The translations under genes were made by a program, and so were the position numbers. Below the pieces are notes generated by a model, which had not been told where the DNA came from, did not search any database, and worked only from the letters and a program-made list of their open reading frames with translations. Below, in pieces: positions 1 to 9,418 of a stretch of DNA of 64,000 nucleotides. The stretch's first letter is position 1; each line of letters begins with the position of its first letter. The DNA comes from Gemmatimonadota bacterium (GTDB lineage Bacteria; Gemmatimonadota; Gemmatimonadetes; Longimicrobiales; Gaopeijiaceae), in the NCBI GenBank assembly GCA_022825135.1, contig JAJDYN010000019.1, forward strand, positions 1 through 64,000, in the 5' to 3' direction.

Positions 1-32
1 AGGGTGCCCACCGCTTTCCGCGCCCCTCCGGA

Positions 33-3000
33 GTGACCGGACCGATCCGCAGCGGCCGGACGGTCCTCCGGAGGGGCGCACCATACCTGCTGGCGCTCGC
101 CGGCCTGGCATGGGCCGCGTCCTGCGGCGACGAGGAACCGACCGCGCCCCTCAACCGCCCGCCGGCGGCCGAGGGCTCGATCCCCGCCCAGAGCCTCAAG
201 CCCTGGGACACGATCACGCTGAACGCGGCGCGCTTCTTCAGCGACCCCGATGGACAGCGCCTCACCTTCACGACGGCGAGTTCGGACACGACCGTCGCCT
301 CCGTGTCCGTAACGGACAGCACGCTGACCATCTACGCCGAGGGACCGGGAGTCGCCAGCGTCTCCGTGACCGCCCGCGACCCCGGGGGGCTGGCGGCCAC
401 GCAGATGGTCGACGTAACGGTCGATCCGTACTCCGACCGGCAAATCCTCATCCTCTTCCACGAGGCTACCGGCGGCCCGAACTGGTACGGCCGGTTGGGC
501 TGGCTCAGCGAAGCGCCGCTGGAGGAATGGTTCGGGATCGAGGTGGACGACGACGGCAACGTGACCGGGCTGGAGCTCTACCGGAACAACCTGGTCGGCG
601 CCATCCCGCCGGAACTCGGCGGGCTCGCCAGCCTGTCCCGCCTGCAACTCGCGTCGAACCATCTGAGCGGTCCGATTCCCGCGGAGCTGGCGGAGCTGTC
701 CGGTCTCTCGTTCCTCGGGCTCTTCAACAACGACCTGGAGGGCACCGTTCCCCCGGAACTCGGCGGCCTGGCCAACCTTACCCAGCTGGAACTCGACCGT
801 AACCGCCTGACCGGCCCGATTCCGCGGAGCTTCCTGGAACTCGATCGGTTGAGGCGCTTCTACTTCGACCAGGGCAGCGGGCTCTGCGCGCCCGGCTCGC
901 CGGAGTTCACCGCGTGGCTCTCGGCCATGAAGGGGGGAGGCCAGGGACCGTTCTGCAACCAGTCGGATCTTCAAGTGCTGGAATCGCTCTTCCTGGCATC
1001 CGGGGGCGTGGAATGGACGAATTCCAACGGCTGGCGCGAGGGCGCCGCGGCGTCTCGGCGCCACGGTGTCGGCACGGACGCGCTGGGCCGGGTCACCGCG
1101 CTCGACCTGACCGGCAACGGACTGACCGGCCGCCTGCCCGAGAACCTGGGCGAGCTGACACTGCTGGCCGAGCTGCGGGTCGCGGAAAACGCGCTCACCG
1201 GGCGTCTCCCGCCGTCCCTCTCGGCGCTTGGGCTTAGGTGGTTCGAGTACGCGGAAACAGAGCTGTGCATCCCGCCCGACGCGTACTTCAAGGGCTGGCT
1301 TGGCGACATCGAATGGCATCAGGGGACAGGCGTCGACTGTGCTCCTCCCTCCGACCGCGATGTCCTCGTGACGCTCTACGACGCGACCGGCGGGCCCGAC
1401 TGGACCGAGCGCGACAACTGGCTGACCGACGCGGAACTCGGCGAATGGTACGGCGTCGAGACGGATTCCTCGGGCCGGGTGACCGCGCTCCGCCTGCAGA
1501 ACAACGGCCTCGAGGGCCCGATCCCGGCGGAACTGGGGCACCTCTCCGCGCTGCGGGACCTGATTCTCTGGAACAACAACCTGCGGGGTCCCATCCCTCC
1601 GGAGCTGGGCAACCTCCCCAATCTCGCCAACCTCGTCGTCGTCAACAGCAGCCTGTCGGGGACCATTCCGCCAGAGCTCGGCAATCTGGCCGAGCTGAGA
1701 ATCCTGGTGCTGACAGGCAGCGAACTGACGGGGCCGATACCCGCCGAACTGGGCAAGCTGGTCAACCTCACCTCCCTGACGCTCGACGACAACGCTCTGG
1801 AAGGTGCGATTCCGCCGGAACTCGGGAACCTCGCCTCTCTGGAGTCGCTGGGTCTGGCCCTGAACGACCTGACGGGCTCGATCCCGCCGGAATTGGGGAA
1901 CCTCTCGAGCCTCCGCCAGCTGAATCTCGGGAGCAATGAACTCACGGGCTCCATCCCGCCGGAACTGGCGATGCTGGAGGAATTGCAGGCCCTCGTGCTC
2001 TCCAACAACGATCTCACCGGCGCGCTGCCTCCGGAACTCGGCAGCCTCGACAACCTGCGGTATGCGACGCTCGCCGGGAACAACCTGACGGGCGCCATCC
2101 CCCCGGACCTCGGCTCCCTCCCGCGCATCCGGTACCTGACCCTTGCCGACAACAACTTCACGGGCCCGTTGCCAACCGAACTGAGCCGCCTGATCGCGAC
2201 GCTCGATCTGGATCTGAGAGACAACGCCCTCACCGGTGCGATCCCGGCCGAATTTGGCGCACTGGCGCGCCTGGTGCGCCTGTCGCTGGGCCGCAACGAC
2301 CTGAGCGGCCCGATCCCGCCAGAGATGGGAGGAATGAGTCACCTCCGCGAGCTCGACGTGACGGACAACGCCGGGCTCTCGGGAGCGCTCCCGGAAGAGC
2401 TCACGGAGCTGAACATGGACCTGCTCGCGGCAGGAGGAACCGACCTCTGCGCGCCCTCCGGCGAGGCCTTCGGGCAGTGGCTGGGAACCATCCCCAGGCG
2501 GCGGGTGATCCCGTGCCTGGAGGGCGAACCCGCGGCCGCGTACCTGACTCAGGCGGTGCAGTCGCGTTCATACCCCGTCCCGCTGGTGGCCGGCCGCCCC
2601 GCGCTCCTCAGAGTGTTCGTCACCGCCGCGCGCGCCGGCGGCGCGAGCATGCCGCCCGTGCGGGCGAGGTTCCGTCTCGACGGGGTCGAGACGCACGTGG
2701 CGGACATCGCATCCTCCCCGGTTCCCATCCCGACCGACGTGGACGAGGGTGACCTGGCGGCCTCGGCCAACGCCGAAATCCCGGGCGAGATCATCCAGCC
2801 GGGCCTCGAGATGGTTCTCGAAATCGACCCGGAGGGCGTACTGGACCCGGCGCTGGGCCTGGTCAGGCGTATTCCCGCCGACGGTCACGCCGCGCTGGAC
2901 GTGCGCGCGACGCCGGTGCTGGACCTCACCCTGGTGCCCTTCCTGGTGGAGCAGACGCCCGATTCCTCCATCCTGGCACTGACCTCCGCCATGGCGGAGG

Positions 3001-3992
3001 ACCCGGGCGGGCACGAACTGCTCCATGACACCCGAACCCTGCTCCCGGTCGGGGAACTCGAGGTGACCGCCCACGAGCCGGTGCTGATTTCGTCCAACAA
3101 CGCCTACGACCTGTTCCGGGAGACCGTCGCCATCCGGGCCATGGAAGGAGGGACGGGCCACTACATGGGCACGATCGCCGGGCGCACCACCGTCGCCCGT
3201 GGCCTCGCGAACGTCCCTGGCCGCGTCAGCTTCTCGCTGCCCGAGTCGCGAATCATCGCGCACGAGCTGGGGCACAACATGAATCTCCGTCACGCCCCGT
3301 GCGGAGGCGCCGGCGGCACGGATCCCTCGTTCCCCGAGTTGGACGGATCGATCGGCGCCTGGGGCTACGACTTCCGCCGCGGAAGACTGGTGGCGCCCGG
3401 CCGGCACGATCTCATGTCGTACTGCGAGCCGCCCTGGGTCAGCGACTACTACTTCAGCAACGCGCTCCGTTTCCGCATCCGTGACGAAGCGGCGCGCGGT
3501 ACCCGTTCCGTGGTGTCCGGCCGCTCGATCCTGCTCTGGGGGGGCGTCGACCTGGAGGGCAAGCCATTCTTGGAACCGGCGTTCGTGCTGGAAGCGCCGG
3601 CGAGCGTGCCGCAGGCGGGCAGCGAGTACCGGATCACGGGCGTCGACACACGTGGCCGCGAGCTGTTCTCGCTGGGTTTCGACATGCCGGTTCCGGCCGA
3701 CGGCGACGGGAGGCCGTCCTTCGCCTTCATGCTCCCGGTGCGGGACGGGTGGGCCGGCAACCTGGCCGGGATCACGCTCGCCGGCGCCGGCGGATCGGAC
3801 ACACTGAACGACCGGTCGGTGCGGCCGATGGCCATCCTGCGCAACCCCCGGAACGGCCAGGTGCGTGGAATCCTGCGTCGGCTGCCGCCCGTCTCACAGG
3901 CTCCCATGGACGCGGCGGGCCGCGTCGCCGAACCCGGCATGGAGGTGTTGCTCAGCCTGGGGCTCCCGGGGGCGGAAGCGTGGAGGCGTTGA
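33..3992 (+). CDS. Leucine-rich-repeat lipoprotein with C-terminal metzincin-type protease domain
   Basis: Predicted exported or surface lipoprotein of 1319 residues. The N-terminus has basic residues, a hydrophobic stretch and a lipobox-like AASC with Cys31. An Ig/cadherin-like segment (about 40-130) is followed by three blocks that open with an ATGGPxW-type motif and run into plant-type LRRs of the form LxxNxLxGxIPxELGxL (about 150-280, 300-400, 450-820). The C-terminal third holds HELGHNMNLRH, a metzincin zinc signature with His1077, Glu1078, His1081 and His1087, and a Met-turn-like DLMSY with Met1128. Metzincins are zinc endopeptidases, so a secreted protease with an LRR binding arm is inferred. 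The GTG start at 33 is the first in frame; an earlier start outside the window is unlikely because the signal peptide follows directly. The peptidase family and substrate cannot be assigned. Confidence 0.85.
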   Translation: MTGPIRSGRTVLRRGAPYLLALAGLAWAASCGDEEPTAPLNRPPAAEGSIPAQSLKPWDTITLNAARFFSDPDGQRLTFTTASSDTTVASVSVTDSTLTIYAEGPGVASVSVTARDPGGLAATQMVDVTVDPYSDRQILILFHEATGGPNWYGRLGWLSEAPLEEWFGIEVDDDGNVTGLELYRNNLVGAIPPELGGLASLSRLQLASNHLSGPIPAELAELSGLSFLGLFNNDLEGTVPPELGGLANLTQLELDRNRLTGPIPRSFLELDRLRRFYFDQGSGLCAPGSPEFTAWLSAMKGGGQGPFCNQSDLQVLESLFLASGGVEWTNSNGWREGAAASRRHGVGTDALGRVTALDLTGNGLTGRLPENLGELTLLAELRVAENALTGRLPPSLSALGLRWFEYAETELCIPPDAYFKGWLGDIEWHQGTGVDCAPPSDRDVLVTLYDATGGPDWTERDNWLTDAELGEWYGVETDSSGRVTALRLQNNGLEGPIPAELGHLSALRDLILWNNNLRGPIPPELGNLPNLANLVVVNSSLSGTIPPELGNLAELRILVLTGSELTGPIPAELGKLVNLTSLTLDDNALEGAIPPELGNLASLESLGLALNDLTGSIPPELGNLSSLRQLNLGSNELTGSIPPELAMLEELQALVLSNNDLTGALPPELGSLDNLRYATLAGNNLTGAIPPDLGSLPRIRYLTLADNNFTGPLPTELSRLIATLDLDLRDNALTGAIPAEFGALARLVRLSLGRNDLSGPIPPEMGGMSHLRELDVTDNAGLSGALPEELTELNMDLLAAGGTDLCAPSGEAFGQWLGTIPRRRVIPCLEGEPAAAYLTQAVQSRSYPVPLVAGRPALLRVFVTAARAGGASMPPVRARFRLDGVETHVADIASSPVPIPTDVDEGDLAASANAEIPGEIIQPGLEMVLEIDPEGVLDPALGLVRRIPADGHAALDVRATPVLDLTLVPFLVEQTPDSSILALTSAMAEDPGGHELLHDTRTLLPVGELEVTAHEPVLISSNNAYDLFRETVAIRAMEGGTGHYMGTIAGRTTVARGLANVPGRVSFSLPESRIIAHELGHNMNLRHAPCGGAGGTDPSFPELDGSIGAWGYDFRRGRLVAPGRHDLMSYCEPPWVSDYYFSNALRFRIRDEAARGTRSVVSGRSILLWGGVDLEGKPFLEPAFVLEAPASVPQAGSEYRITGVDTRGRELFSLGFDMPVPADGDGRPSFAFMLPVRDGWAGNLAGITLAGAGGSDTLNDRSVRPMAILRNPRNGQVRGILRRLPPVSQAPMDAAGRVAEPGMEVLLSLGLPGAEAWRR
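1486..2390 (+). repeat. Tandem leucine-rich-repeat coding units (~72 bp period)
   Basis: About twelve consecutive units of roughly 72 bp, each encoding 24 residues with the pattern leucine-rich strand, Asn-x-Leu, Gly-x-Ile-Pro-x-Glu-Leu-Gly. The repetition lies in the coding frame of the large lipoprotein. Units differ at many third positions, so this is an old protein repeat rather than a recent DNA duplication. Confidence 0.8.
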
Positions 3993-4019
3993 CGATGCGC
4001 GGCTCCGGCCCGGAGGGGC

Positions 4020-4625
4020 TCAGGAGGCCGGGGCCACCGAGTCCGGCCGCTCCGGCGAATCGGCGGCCGGCGCTACCGTGAAGTCGGTGAACATCCCCCG
4101 TCCGTCATGCCCGGAAAAGTCGCAGATCGCCATATAGGCGCCCGGCTCGAGTTCGACGGTCACCACCCGGCGCTCGCCGGGGTTGAGGCGCCGCTCCAGC
4201 ACCCAGGCCGCGAGGGTGTCTTCCGTCCGGCGAAAGTAGATGTTGTGCTCTTCGAACCCCGCGTTCACGAAGCGCACCGGGTGTGGTCCGGCGGGAAGGA
4301 TGAGCGGCATCGAGATGGTGTACTCGTCCATCAGCACCTGCATGGTGTCCACGCGGGGAGGCGGCGGAGTCTCGGCCGACCGAGCCGGTTGATCTTCGTC
4401 CGGCGCCTCGCATCCTCCGGCGGCGAAGCATGCGGCTACGAGCAGCAGTAACCCCGGGGCCGTCGCCCGAGCCCCCCGGAAACGTCCCGGCCGGCGTACA
4501 CCGTCCCGGCCCCGCGCGGGCGGGCGAGGACGGGAGCGCGCAGACGCCCGCGCCTGCTCCCGCCGCGCGGTGGCGCGGCGAACATGTCCCGGGGATTCCG
4601 CATACAAGGAAACTGTGCGCCGCAC
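4020..4625 (-). CDS. Cupredoxin-like lipoprotein
   Basis: Small exported protein with a lipoprotein-type hydrophobic segment ending in AAGGC, followed by an acidic and Pro-rich linker and a beta-rich domain. The domain carries an EEHNIYF His and a C-x4-H-x4-M cluster (CDFSGHDGRGM). This matches the His-Cys-His-Met ligand set of a type-1 (blue) copper site, so an electron-transfer or copper-binding role outside the cytoplasm is inferred. The frame stays open upstream into the tRNA genes, but that part is only tRNA sequence read as protein. The start is uncertain: the GTG used here leaves an unusually long n-region of about 70 residues before the lipobox Cys, and TTG at 4610 is an alternative. 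It lies 3' of the tRNA pair and converges with the LRR gene. Confidence 0.65.
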   Translation of the reverse strand: MRRTVSLYAESPGHVRRATARREQARASARSRPRPPARGRDGVRRPGRFRGARATAPGLLLLVAACFAAGGCEAPDEDQPARSAETPPPPRVDTMQVLMDEYTISMPLILPAGPHPVRFVNAGFEEHNIYFRRTEDTLAAWVLERRLNPGERRVVTVELEPGAYMAICDFSGHDGRGMFTDFTVAPAADSPERPDSVAPAS

Positions 4626-4757
4626 GAGGAGTGTCACCAGCGATGGGGCGCCGCCCTTCCCGCCGCGCCCGGTTGGAGACGGGTCGGCGGCAGGAGGCGC
4701 GGTCTCTCCGCCGGAGACGCTCGCCCGGACCCGCGAGCAACCGGCGCTGCCCCGCAG

Positions 4758-4828
4758 AGGCGCCGGTCGGAATCGAACCGACGATCGAGGATTTGCAGTC
4801 CTCTGCCTTACCACTTGGCCACGGCGCC
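4758..4828 (-). tRNA. tRNA-Cys (GCA)
   Basis: 71-nt cloverleaf on the minus strand. The acceptor stem is GGCGCC paired with GGCGCC, the anticodon loop is CTGCAAA with anticodon GCA, and the T-arm contains GGTTCGATTCC. CCA is not encoded (the discriminator U is followed by CTG). It lies 48 nt downstream of tRNA-Gly and is probably co-transcribed with it. Confidence 0.95.
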
Positions 4829-4876
4829 AAAAGAATGGGGAGCCGACGAGCGCGCTCCCCATACCGGCTTTGCAAG

Positions 4877-4949
<73 letters not shown>

Positions 4950-4964
4950 AGATGAAGCATCATG

Positions 4965-4993
4965 AGGTTAGAAACAGCCACCATGGGTGTCAA
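4965..4993 (-). promoter_or_regulatory. Sigma-70-type promoter of the tRNA-Gly/tRNA-Cys unit
   Basis: Consensus -35 TTGACA (4988-4993), 17-nt spacer, -10 TAACCT (4965-4970) on the minus strand. The predicted start is 8-10 nt before the 5' end of tRNA-Gly. Confidence 0.7.
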
Positions 4994-5026
4994 CCACCCG
5001 CACGATGGTTTTCCCCGCTCCGGCGC

Positions 5027-6793
5027 GTGACTACCTTTGCACGTTCTCGCCGGGAGCCGGCGCCCGGCCCGCGCGCACCATCTTCCCCCCGCTTCCCCTT
5101 GCCCCACCCCTCTCGAGGGCACGCCACGCGACCCGGGATTCCGCTTCTCCTGCGCCGGCTGCCGGTGCTTCTTCCGGCCCTGCTGCTGCCCGGGGCGGTC
5201 AGCGGACAGCTCGTCGACGGACCGATGGTCCCGTCGGGCCATCTGCGGCTGGACATCGACGCGAACTACGTCACCTGGAGCGAACGCTTCGGCCTGCGGT
5301 CCGAAGGGGGATCCCTGGTCGAGGAGGTGGAGCCGCTGGGGTGGAACCTGAGCAGCGACGCGCTGGGATCGGACCGGGTGCCCGGAGCCGCGCTCACCGA
5401 GGCTCGCCTCCGGACCCTGTTCGGAAACACCGGCTACCGATTCAACCTGGGGAGCACCGACCACCTGCTCGCGGCCCACATCCGGCGCGTGCCCCTCGGG
5501 TTCCGGCTTGGAGTATTCCCCTGGCTGACGGTGGGAGCGTCGCTGCCCATGGTGCAGCGGAGGCTCGACTCGGAACTGGTCTATGCGCCCGGCGAGGCGA
5601 ACGCCGGTCTGGCGCCCTCCGCGTCCGCAAGGACTCCGTTCATGGACCAGTACGGGAGTGCCCTTGCCGAGGCGCGCACCATCATCTCCAGCCTGTGCGC
5701 GACGGACGACAGCACCCCGGAATGCCGGGCGGGCAACGCCCTGCTCGCGGAGGGCGACGCTTTGCTGGGATCGCTCGGCACGCTGTTCGGAGAGGCGGTT
5801 TTCTTCCCCCTGGAGGGTTCCGCCGCAGGCCAGGATCTCGCCGGTCGCGTGGAGGCGGTGCGGGTGGGCTTGTCGGACATCGGCGTGACGAGCTTCACGA
5901 CCGCGCTCCCTCTCGGCACCCCTCTCGACCGGGCCGGCTTCGACTCGCTGATCGTGGCTCCGGTGTTCGGCGCGACCGGTCTTCCCGTTGAGGACATGGA
6001 CACCCTCTGGGAACCCGGGGACCTGGAGGTCAGCGCGGCCCTTCAGGTCCTGAACCTGACCCCGGGCCCGGGGGACCTCCCGGGACGCGGAGAGTCGGCC
6101 GACTCCGCCGTCGCTCCCGGCCAGGACTCCGGCGGCGGTTTCCGGGTTCGCCTGGGGGTGGCCGGCACGCTCCGTCTGGCAACCGGCAGCCCGCAGGACA
6201 CCATCCGCGAGTTCCTGGACATGGAGGTCGCGGAGGGGCAGATGGACATCGAGGTGCGCGCCTTCGGCGGCGTCGACTGGGCGCGGCGCGTGGGGCTGAC
6301 CTTCGATGTGCGCTACGGGATCGCCTCCCCCGCATACGTTCGCCGGCGCGTCGGTCCGCCCGACACGGGCTTCGCCCCGCGTCCGCCCCTGGAGACCGTG
6401 CAGTGGCAGCCGGGCAACTACCTCGACTACGCGATCACCCCGCAGCTGCTGCTGACGCCCGAGCTCGCGGTCGGCTTCGTGTACCGGTCCTTCAGCCGCG
6501 GGGCGGACAGCTTCGCGGGCGACGCGCGAGACCTGGCGGCGCTCGCGCTGGAGACGGACGCCGAGGTGCGGTCGATGGGGGTGGACGTCCGGTATTCCAG
6601 CTTCCTGGGAGGCGGTTTCCCGGTTGTGGCCCGCTTCGGCTGGGAAGCCGCGCGCAGCGGCACCGGAGGCCGGACGCCCAGGACGGGAAGGGTGCGCTTC
6701 GGGGCGAGTCTCTTCTGGAGGCTGTGGGGCGGAGGCCGGCAGTCCCAGGACGAGTCGGCTCCAGTGCCGGAAGGAACCCGTCCGGGCCGTTAG
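5027..6793 (+). CDS. Exported protein of unknown function, possible outer-membrane barrel
   Basis: Not recognised. The protein (588 residues from the GTG used here) has a hydrophobic signal segment rich in Leu and Pro that ends in AVSGQ, and then a mature domain with many alternating hydrophobic/aromatic strands. It ends in strands such as RFGASLFWRLW, suggestive of an outer-membrane beta-barrel. A Pro/Asp/Ser-rich loop lies around the middle (about 6060-6130). The open frame extends upstream across the tRNA genes, which cannot be coding, so the start must lie after 4950. Candidates are ATG 4952 and GTG 5027; both leave a long n-region before the signal peptide, so the start is unsure. It converges with recN, whose stop overlaps its 3' end by 4 nt. 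Confidence 0.6.
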   Translation: MTTFARSRREPAPGPRAPSSPRFPLPHPSRGHATRPGIPLLLRRLPVLLPALLLPGAVSGQLVDGPMVPSGHLRLDIDANYVTWSERFGLRSEGGSLVEEVEPLGWNLSSDALGSDRVPGAALTEARLRTLFGNTGYRFNLGSTDHLLAAHIRRVPLGFRLGVFPWLTVGASLPMVQRRLDSELVYAPGEANAGLAPSASARTPFMDQYGSALAEARTIISSLCATDDSTPECRAGNALLAEGDALLGSLGTLFGEAVFFPLEGSAAGQDLAGRVEAVRVGLSDIGVTSFTTALPLGTPLDRAGFDSLIVAPVFGATGLPVEDMDTLWEPGDLEVSAALQVLNLTPGPGDLPGRGESADSAVAPGQDSGGGFRVRLGVAGTLRLATGSPQDTIREFLDMEVAEGQMDIEVRAFGGVDWARRVGLTFDVRYGIASPAYVRRRVGPPDTGFAPRPPLETVQWQPGNYLDYAITPQLLLTPELAVGFVYRSFSRGADSFAGDARDLAALALETDAEVRSMGVDVRYSSFLGGGFPVVARFGWEAARSGTGGRTPRTGRVRFGASLFWRLWGGGRQSQDESAPVPEGTRPGR

Positions 6794-8484
6794 AGGACCG
6801 CCCCGGCAACCTCCTGCCCCGCAACGCGCAACAACTCGCGCGCGTGCTCGCGGGAGGTCGCCGAATCCGGATCGCCGCCCAGCATGCGCGCGATCTCGTG
6901 CACGCGCGTGTCCCCGTCGAGCACGAAGGCGCGCGTACGGATCATGCCGTCATCCGGTGAGAGCCGCTTCTCGACCAGCAGATGATGGCTCGCGCGCGAC
7001 GCGATCTGGGCGAGGTGGGTGATGGCGAGCACCTGGTGGGCCCGCCCGGTTTCCTGGAGCCGCGCCCCGACCGCGTTGGCGATCTCGCCCCCGACCCCGG
7101 CGTCGATTTCGTCGAACACCAGGGTCGGAACCCGGTCGGCGGCGCCCGGAATCGACTTGAGGGCGAGCATCACCCTCGACAGCTCCCCACCGCTGGCGAT
7201 CCGGCCGAGGGGCGCGGGCGGAAACCCGGGGTTGAGCGAGGCCAGGAACTCCACCCGCTCGGCGCCCCCCGGCCCCACTTCCGCCAGCGGGGCGAGCGCC
7301 ACCGAGAAGGTGCCCCCCTCGAGCCCCAGCTCCGGGAACAGCGATGTAACCCGGCGCTCAATCTTGCGTGCTGCCTTACACCGCTCCTCGCTGAGGGCTG
7401 CCGCCTCCCGCTCCACGCGGGCTCTGGTCCGGTGGATGCGCCGCTCCAGAGCGGCCACGTCGAACGAGCTGGTCTCGATCTCCTCGAGCTGCGCCGCCAG
7501 CCTGCGCCCGGTTTCGAGCACGTCCTCCAGCGCGGGTCCGTACTTGCGCTTCAGCCGGAAGATGCGGTCGAGGCGGGCTCTGACCTCTTCCAGCCGGCGT
7601 GGATCGTGCTCCAGCGAGCTCGCGTAGTCCCCCAGGAAACGGCCCGCCTCGCTGGCCGTCTGGTAGGACTGCTCCAGCAACTCCGAGACCTCGCCCAGCG
7701 AACCGTCCAGGCGGATGACGTCGGCGAGTGCGGCCTGGACCGCCCGAATGCGCGCCGTGACCGCGGCGTCGCCCGCGTAGAGCTCCTCGTAGGCGCCCCC
7801 TGCGTTGCGCGCCAGCTCGTCCGCGTGTTCGAGCCGGGTCGCCTCCGTTTCGAGTTCCGTGTCCTCCCCCTCCAGGAGCGCGGCGCCCTCGATTTCGCCG
7901 AGCTGGAAGCGGATGAAGTCTGCGCGCGCCTCGAGTTCCCGGACCCTCGCTTCCAGCTGCTCCCGCTCCCGCTCCAGTGCCTTCAGTTCGCCGCACAAGG
8001 CGGCAACGGCGCTCGCCCGGCCGGTCGCGCGCGCCAGGGAGTCCAGCAGTCTGGCCTGTTCGGCCGGCCGGAGCAGGCTCTGGTGCTCGTGCTGCCCGTG
8101 CAGGTCGACCAGGTGGCGGCCCAGTTCGCGCAGGAGCCCTACCGTGGCGGACGAATCGTTCACCCAGGCGCGGTTGCGTCCCCGGCGCGCCACTTCCCGC
8201 CGCAGCACCAGCACGTCGCCGCCCGCTCCCAGACCCAGTTCTCCGAGCTTCTCGCGGACCGGCTCGCAGTCTCCGATGTCGAACGCGGCCTCGATCATGG
8301 CCCGGGCGGCGCCAACCCGGATCACCCCGGGAGAGGCCCGTTCGCCCAGCAGGCAGGAGAGCGCGTTCGCCACCAGGGACTTGCCGGAGCCGGTTTCGCC
8401 CGACAGGGCGTTGAGGCCGGGCGCTCCCTCCAGCGTCAGGTCATCGATGACCGCGTAGTCGCGTATACGCAGTTCGATCAGCAT
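6790..8484 (-). CDS. recN: DNA repair protein RecN
   Basis: SMC-like ATPase that acts at double-strand breaks during recombinational repair. The protein has 564 residues, usual for the family. The N-terminus reads LRIRDYAVIDDLTLE, followed by Walker A GETGSGKS (29-36), a long Glu/Arg/Ala-rich coiled-coil middle, and a C-terminal lobe with ASGGELSRVMLALK (ABC signature) and VFDEIDAGVGGEIA (Walker B/D-loop). The ATG start is preceded by a short gap of 20 nt from nadK. It is the last gene of the dxs-nadK-recN run. Confidence 0.96.
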   Translation of the reverse strand: MLIELRIRDYAVIDDLTLEGAPGLNALSGETGSGKSLVANALSCLLGERASPGVIRVGAARAMIEAAFDIGDCEPVREKLGELGLGAGGDVLVLRREVARRGRNRAWVNDSSATVGLLRELGRHLVDLHGQHEHQSLLRPAEQARLLDSLARATGRASAVAALCGELKALEREREQLEARVRELEARADFIRFQLGEIEGAALLEGEDTELETEATRLEHADELARNAGGAYEELYAGDAAVTARIRAVQAALADVIRLDGSLGEVSELLEQSYQTASEAGRFLGDYASSLEHDPRRLEEVRARLDRIFRLKRKYGPALEDVLETGRRLAAQLEEIETSSFDVAALERRIHRTRARVEREAAALSEERCKAARKIERRVTSLFPELGLEGGTFSVALAPLAEVGPGGAERVEFLASLNPGFPPAPLGRIASGGELSRVMLALKSIPGAADRVPTLVFDEIDAGVGGEIANAVGARLQETGRAHQVLAITHLAQIASRASHHLLVEKRLSPDDGMIRTRAFVLDGDTRVHEIARMLGGDPDSATSREHARELLRVAGQEVAGAVL

Positions 8485-8504
8485 GCCGGGAGATACTCAT
8501 AAGA

Positions 8505-9401
8505 TCATGCACCTGAAGGCGATTTCAGGGCCCAGTTCAACTTTCGTCTTAAGGTGGAGAAGAAGGTGTATCCGGGGAAGCGAAGCAGGGGCACGCGCAC
8601 CGTGCCGGTCCGGATCTCCACGACCGAACCGGGCACGACGGCCACCGCTTCCTGGCCGTCCACCGTCAGCACCAGGTCGCCCAGGGGGTCCACTTCCCTG
8701 ATGATGACGCGCTCGTCCGCGGCCAGCACCAGCGGCCGCACGGCCAGCGTGTGCGGGCAGATCGGGGTCACCAGGATGCAGTCCACCCCGGGCGCGATGA
8801 TCGGCCCCCCCGCCGACAGCGAGTAGGCGGTCGAACCCGTAGGGGTGGAAACAATCACCCCGTCGGCGCTGAAGCTGCCGATCTCGTCGGTCGTTCCGTC
8901 ATGTCCCACGAACAGGTCGAGGCGGGAGACGCGGGCCGCCCCGCTGTTGTGGACCACGAAATCGTTGAGCGCCACCTGCGGATCGCCCGCATTCCCGTTC
9001 TCGTCGAGGATGGCCGCCTCGAGCGTAATGCGGTAGTCGAGGGTGAAGTCGCCGCTGCGCAGGCGCTCGAACGCGGAGACGAGATCGGAGCCGGAAGACG
9101 AGGTGAGGAAGCCCAGGTGCCCGAGGTTGATTCCGAGGACCGGGGTCTGCGTGGCCGTGACCGTGCGCGCGCCGCGCAGAAGCGTTCCGTCCCCGCCGAG
9201 CGTGATCAGCAGGTCCAGCCCGGGTTCCCCGGGCCGGAGAGGACGCGCCCCCCGCGGAGCGTGCGCGAGGATGTCGGGCTCGCAGGCCATCTCTATGTCG
9301 AACCTGCGCGCCAGCTCGTCGAGACGCGCCAGCGCCGGCGCGAGCCTCGGCTGCCCGGGAAGCGCAAAGACGCCGATGCGGCGGACGGGAGGCGGCACCA
9401 T
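8505..9401 (-). CDS. nadK: NAD kinase
   Basis: Phosphorylates NAD+ to NADP+ in the cytosol. The 298-residue protein contains the family signatures GGDGTLLRGA (69-78), NLGHLGFL, LNDFVVH and PTGSTAYSLSAGGP. The open frame continues upstream as antisense shadow of dxs, so the ATG at 9401 (MVPPPVRRIG) was chosen because family similarity starts there. It lies 17 nt after the dxs stop and 20 nt before recN, so the three genes look co-transcribed. A dxs/ispA-nadK-recN grouping is common in bacteria. Confidence 0.95.
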   Translation of the reverse strand: MVPPPVRRIGVFALPGQPRLAPALARLDELARRFDIEMACEPDILAHAPRGARPLRPGEPGLDLLITLGGDGTLLRGARTVTATQTPVLGINLGHLGFLTSSSGSDLVSAFERLRSGDFTLDYRITLEAAILDENGNAGDPQVALNDFVVHNSGAARVSRLDLFVGHDGTTDEIGSFSADGVIVSTPTGSTAYSLSAGGPIIAPGVDCILVTPICPHTLAVRPLVLAADERVIIREVDPLGDLVLTVDGQEAVAVVPGSVVEIRTGTVRVPLLRFPGYTFFSTLRRKLNWALKSPSGA

Positions 9402-9418
9402 GACGCGTCCCGCGAGGG

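Noticed and set aside
1486-2390. Regular ~72-bp repeats as a CRISPR-like array
   Set aside because: The repeats are coding, in frame, diverged at third positions and show the LRR consensus; no spacers.
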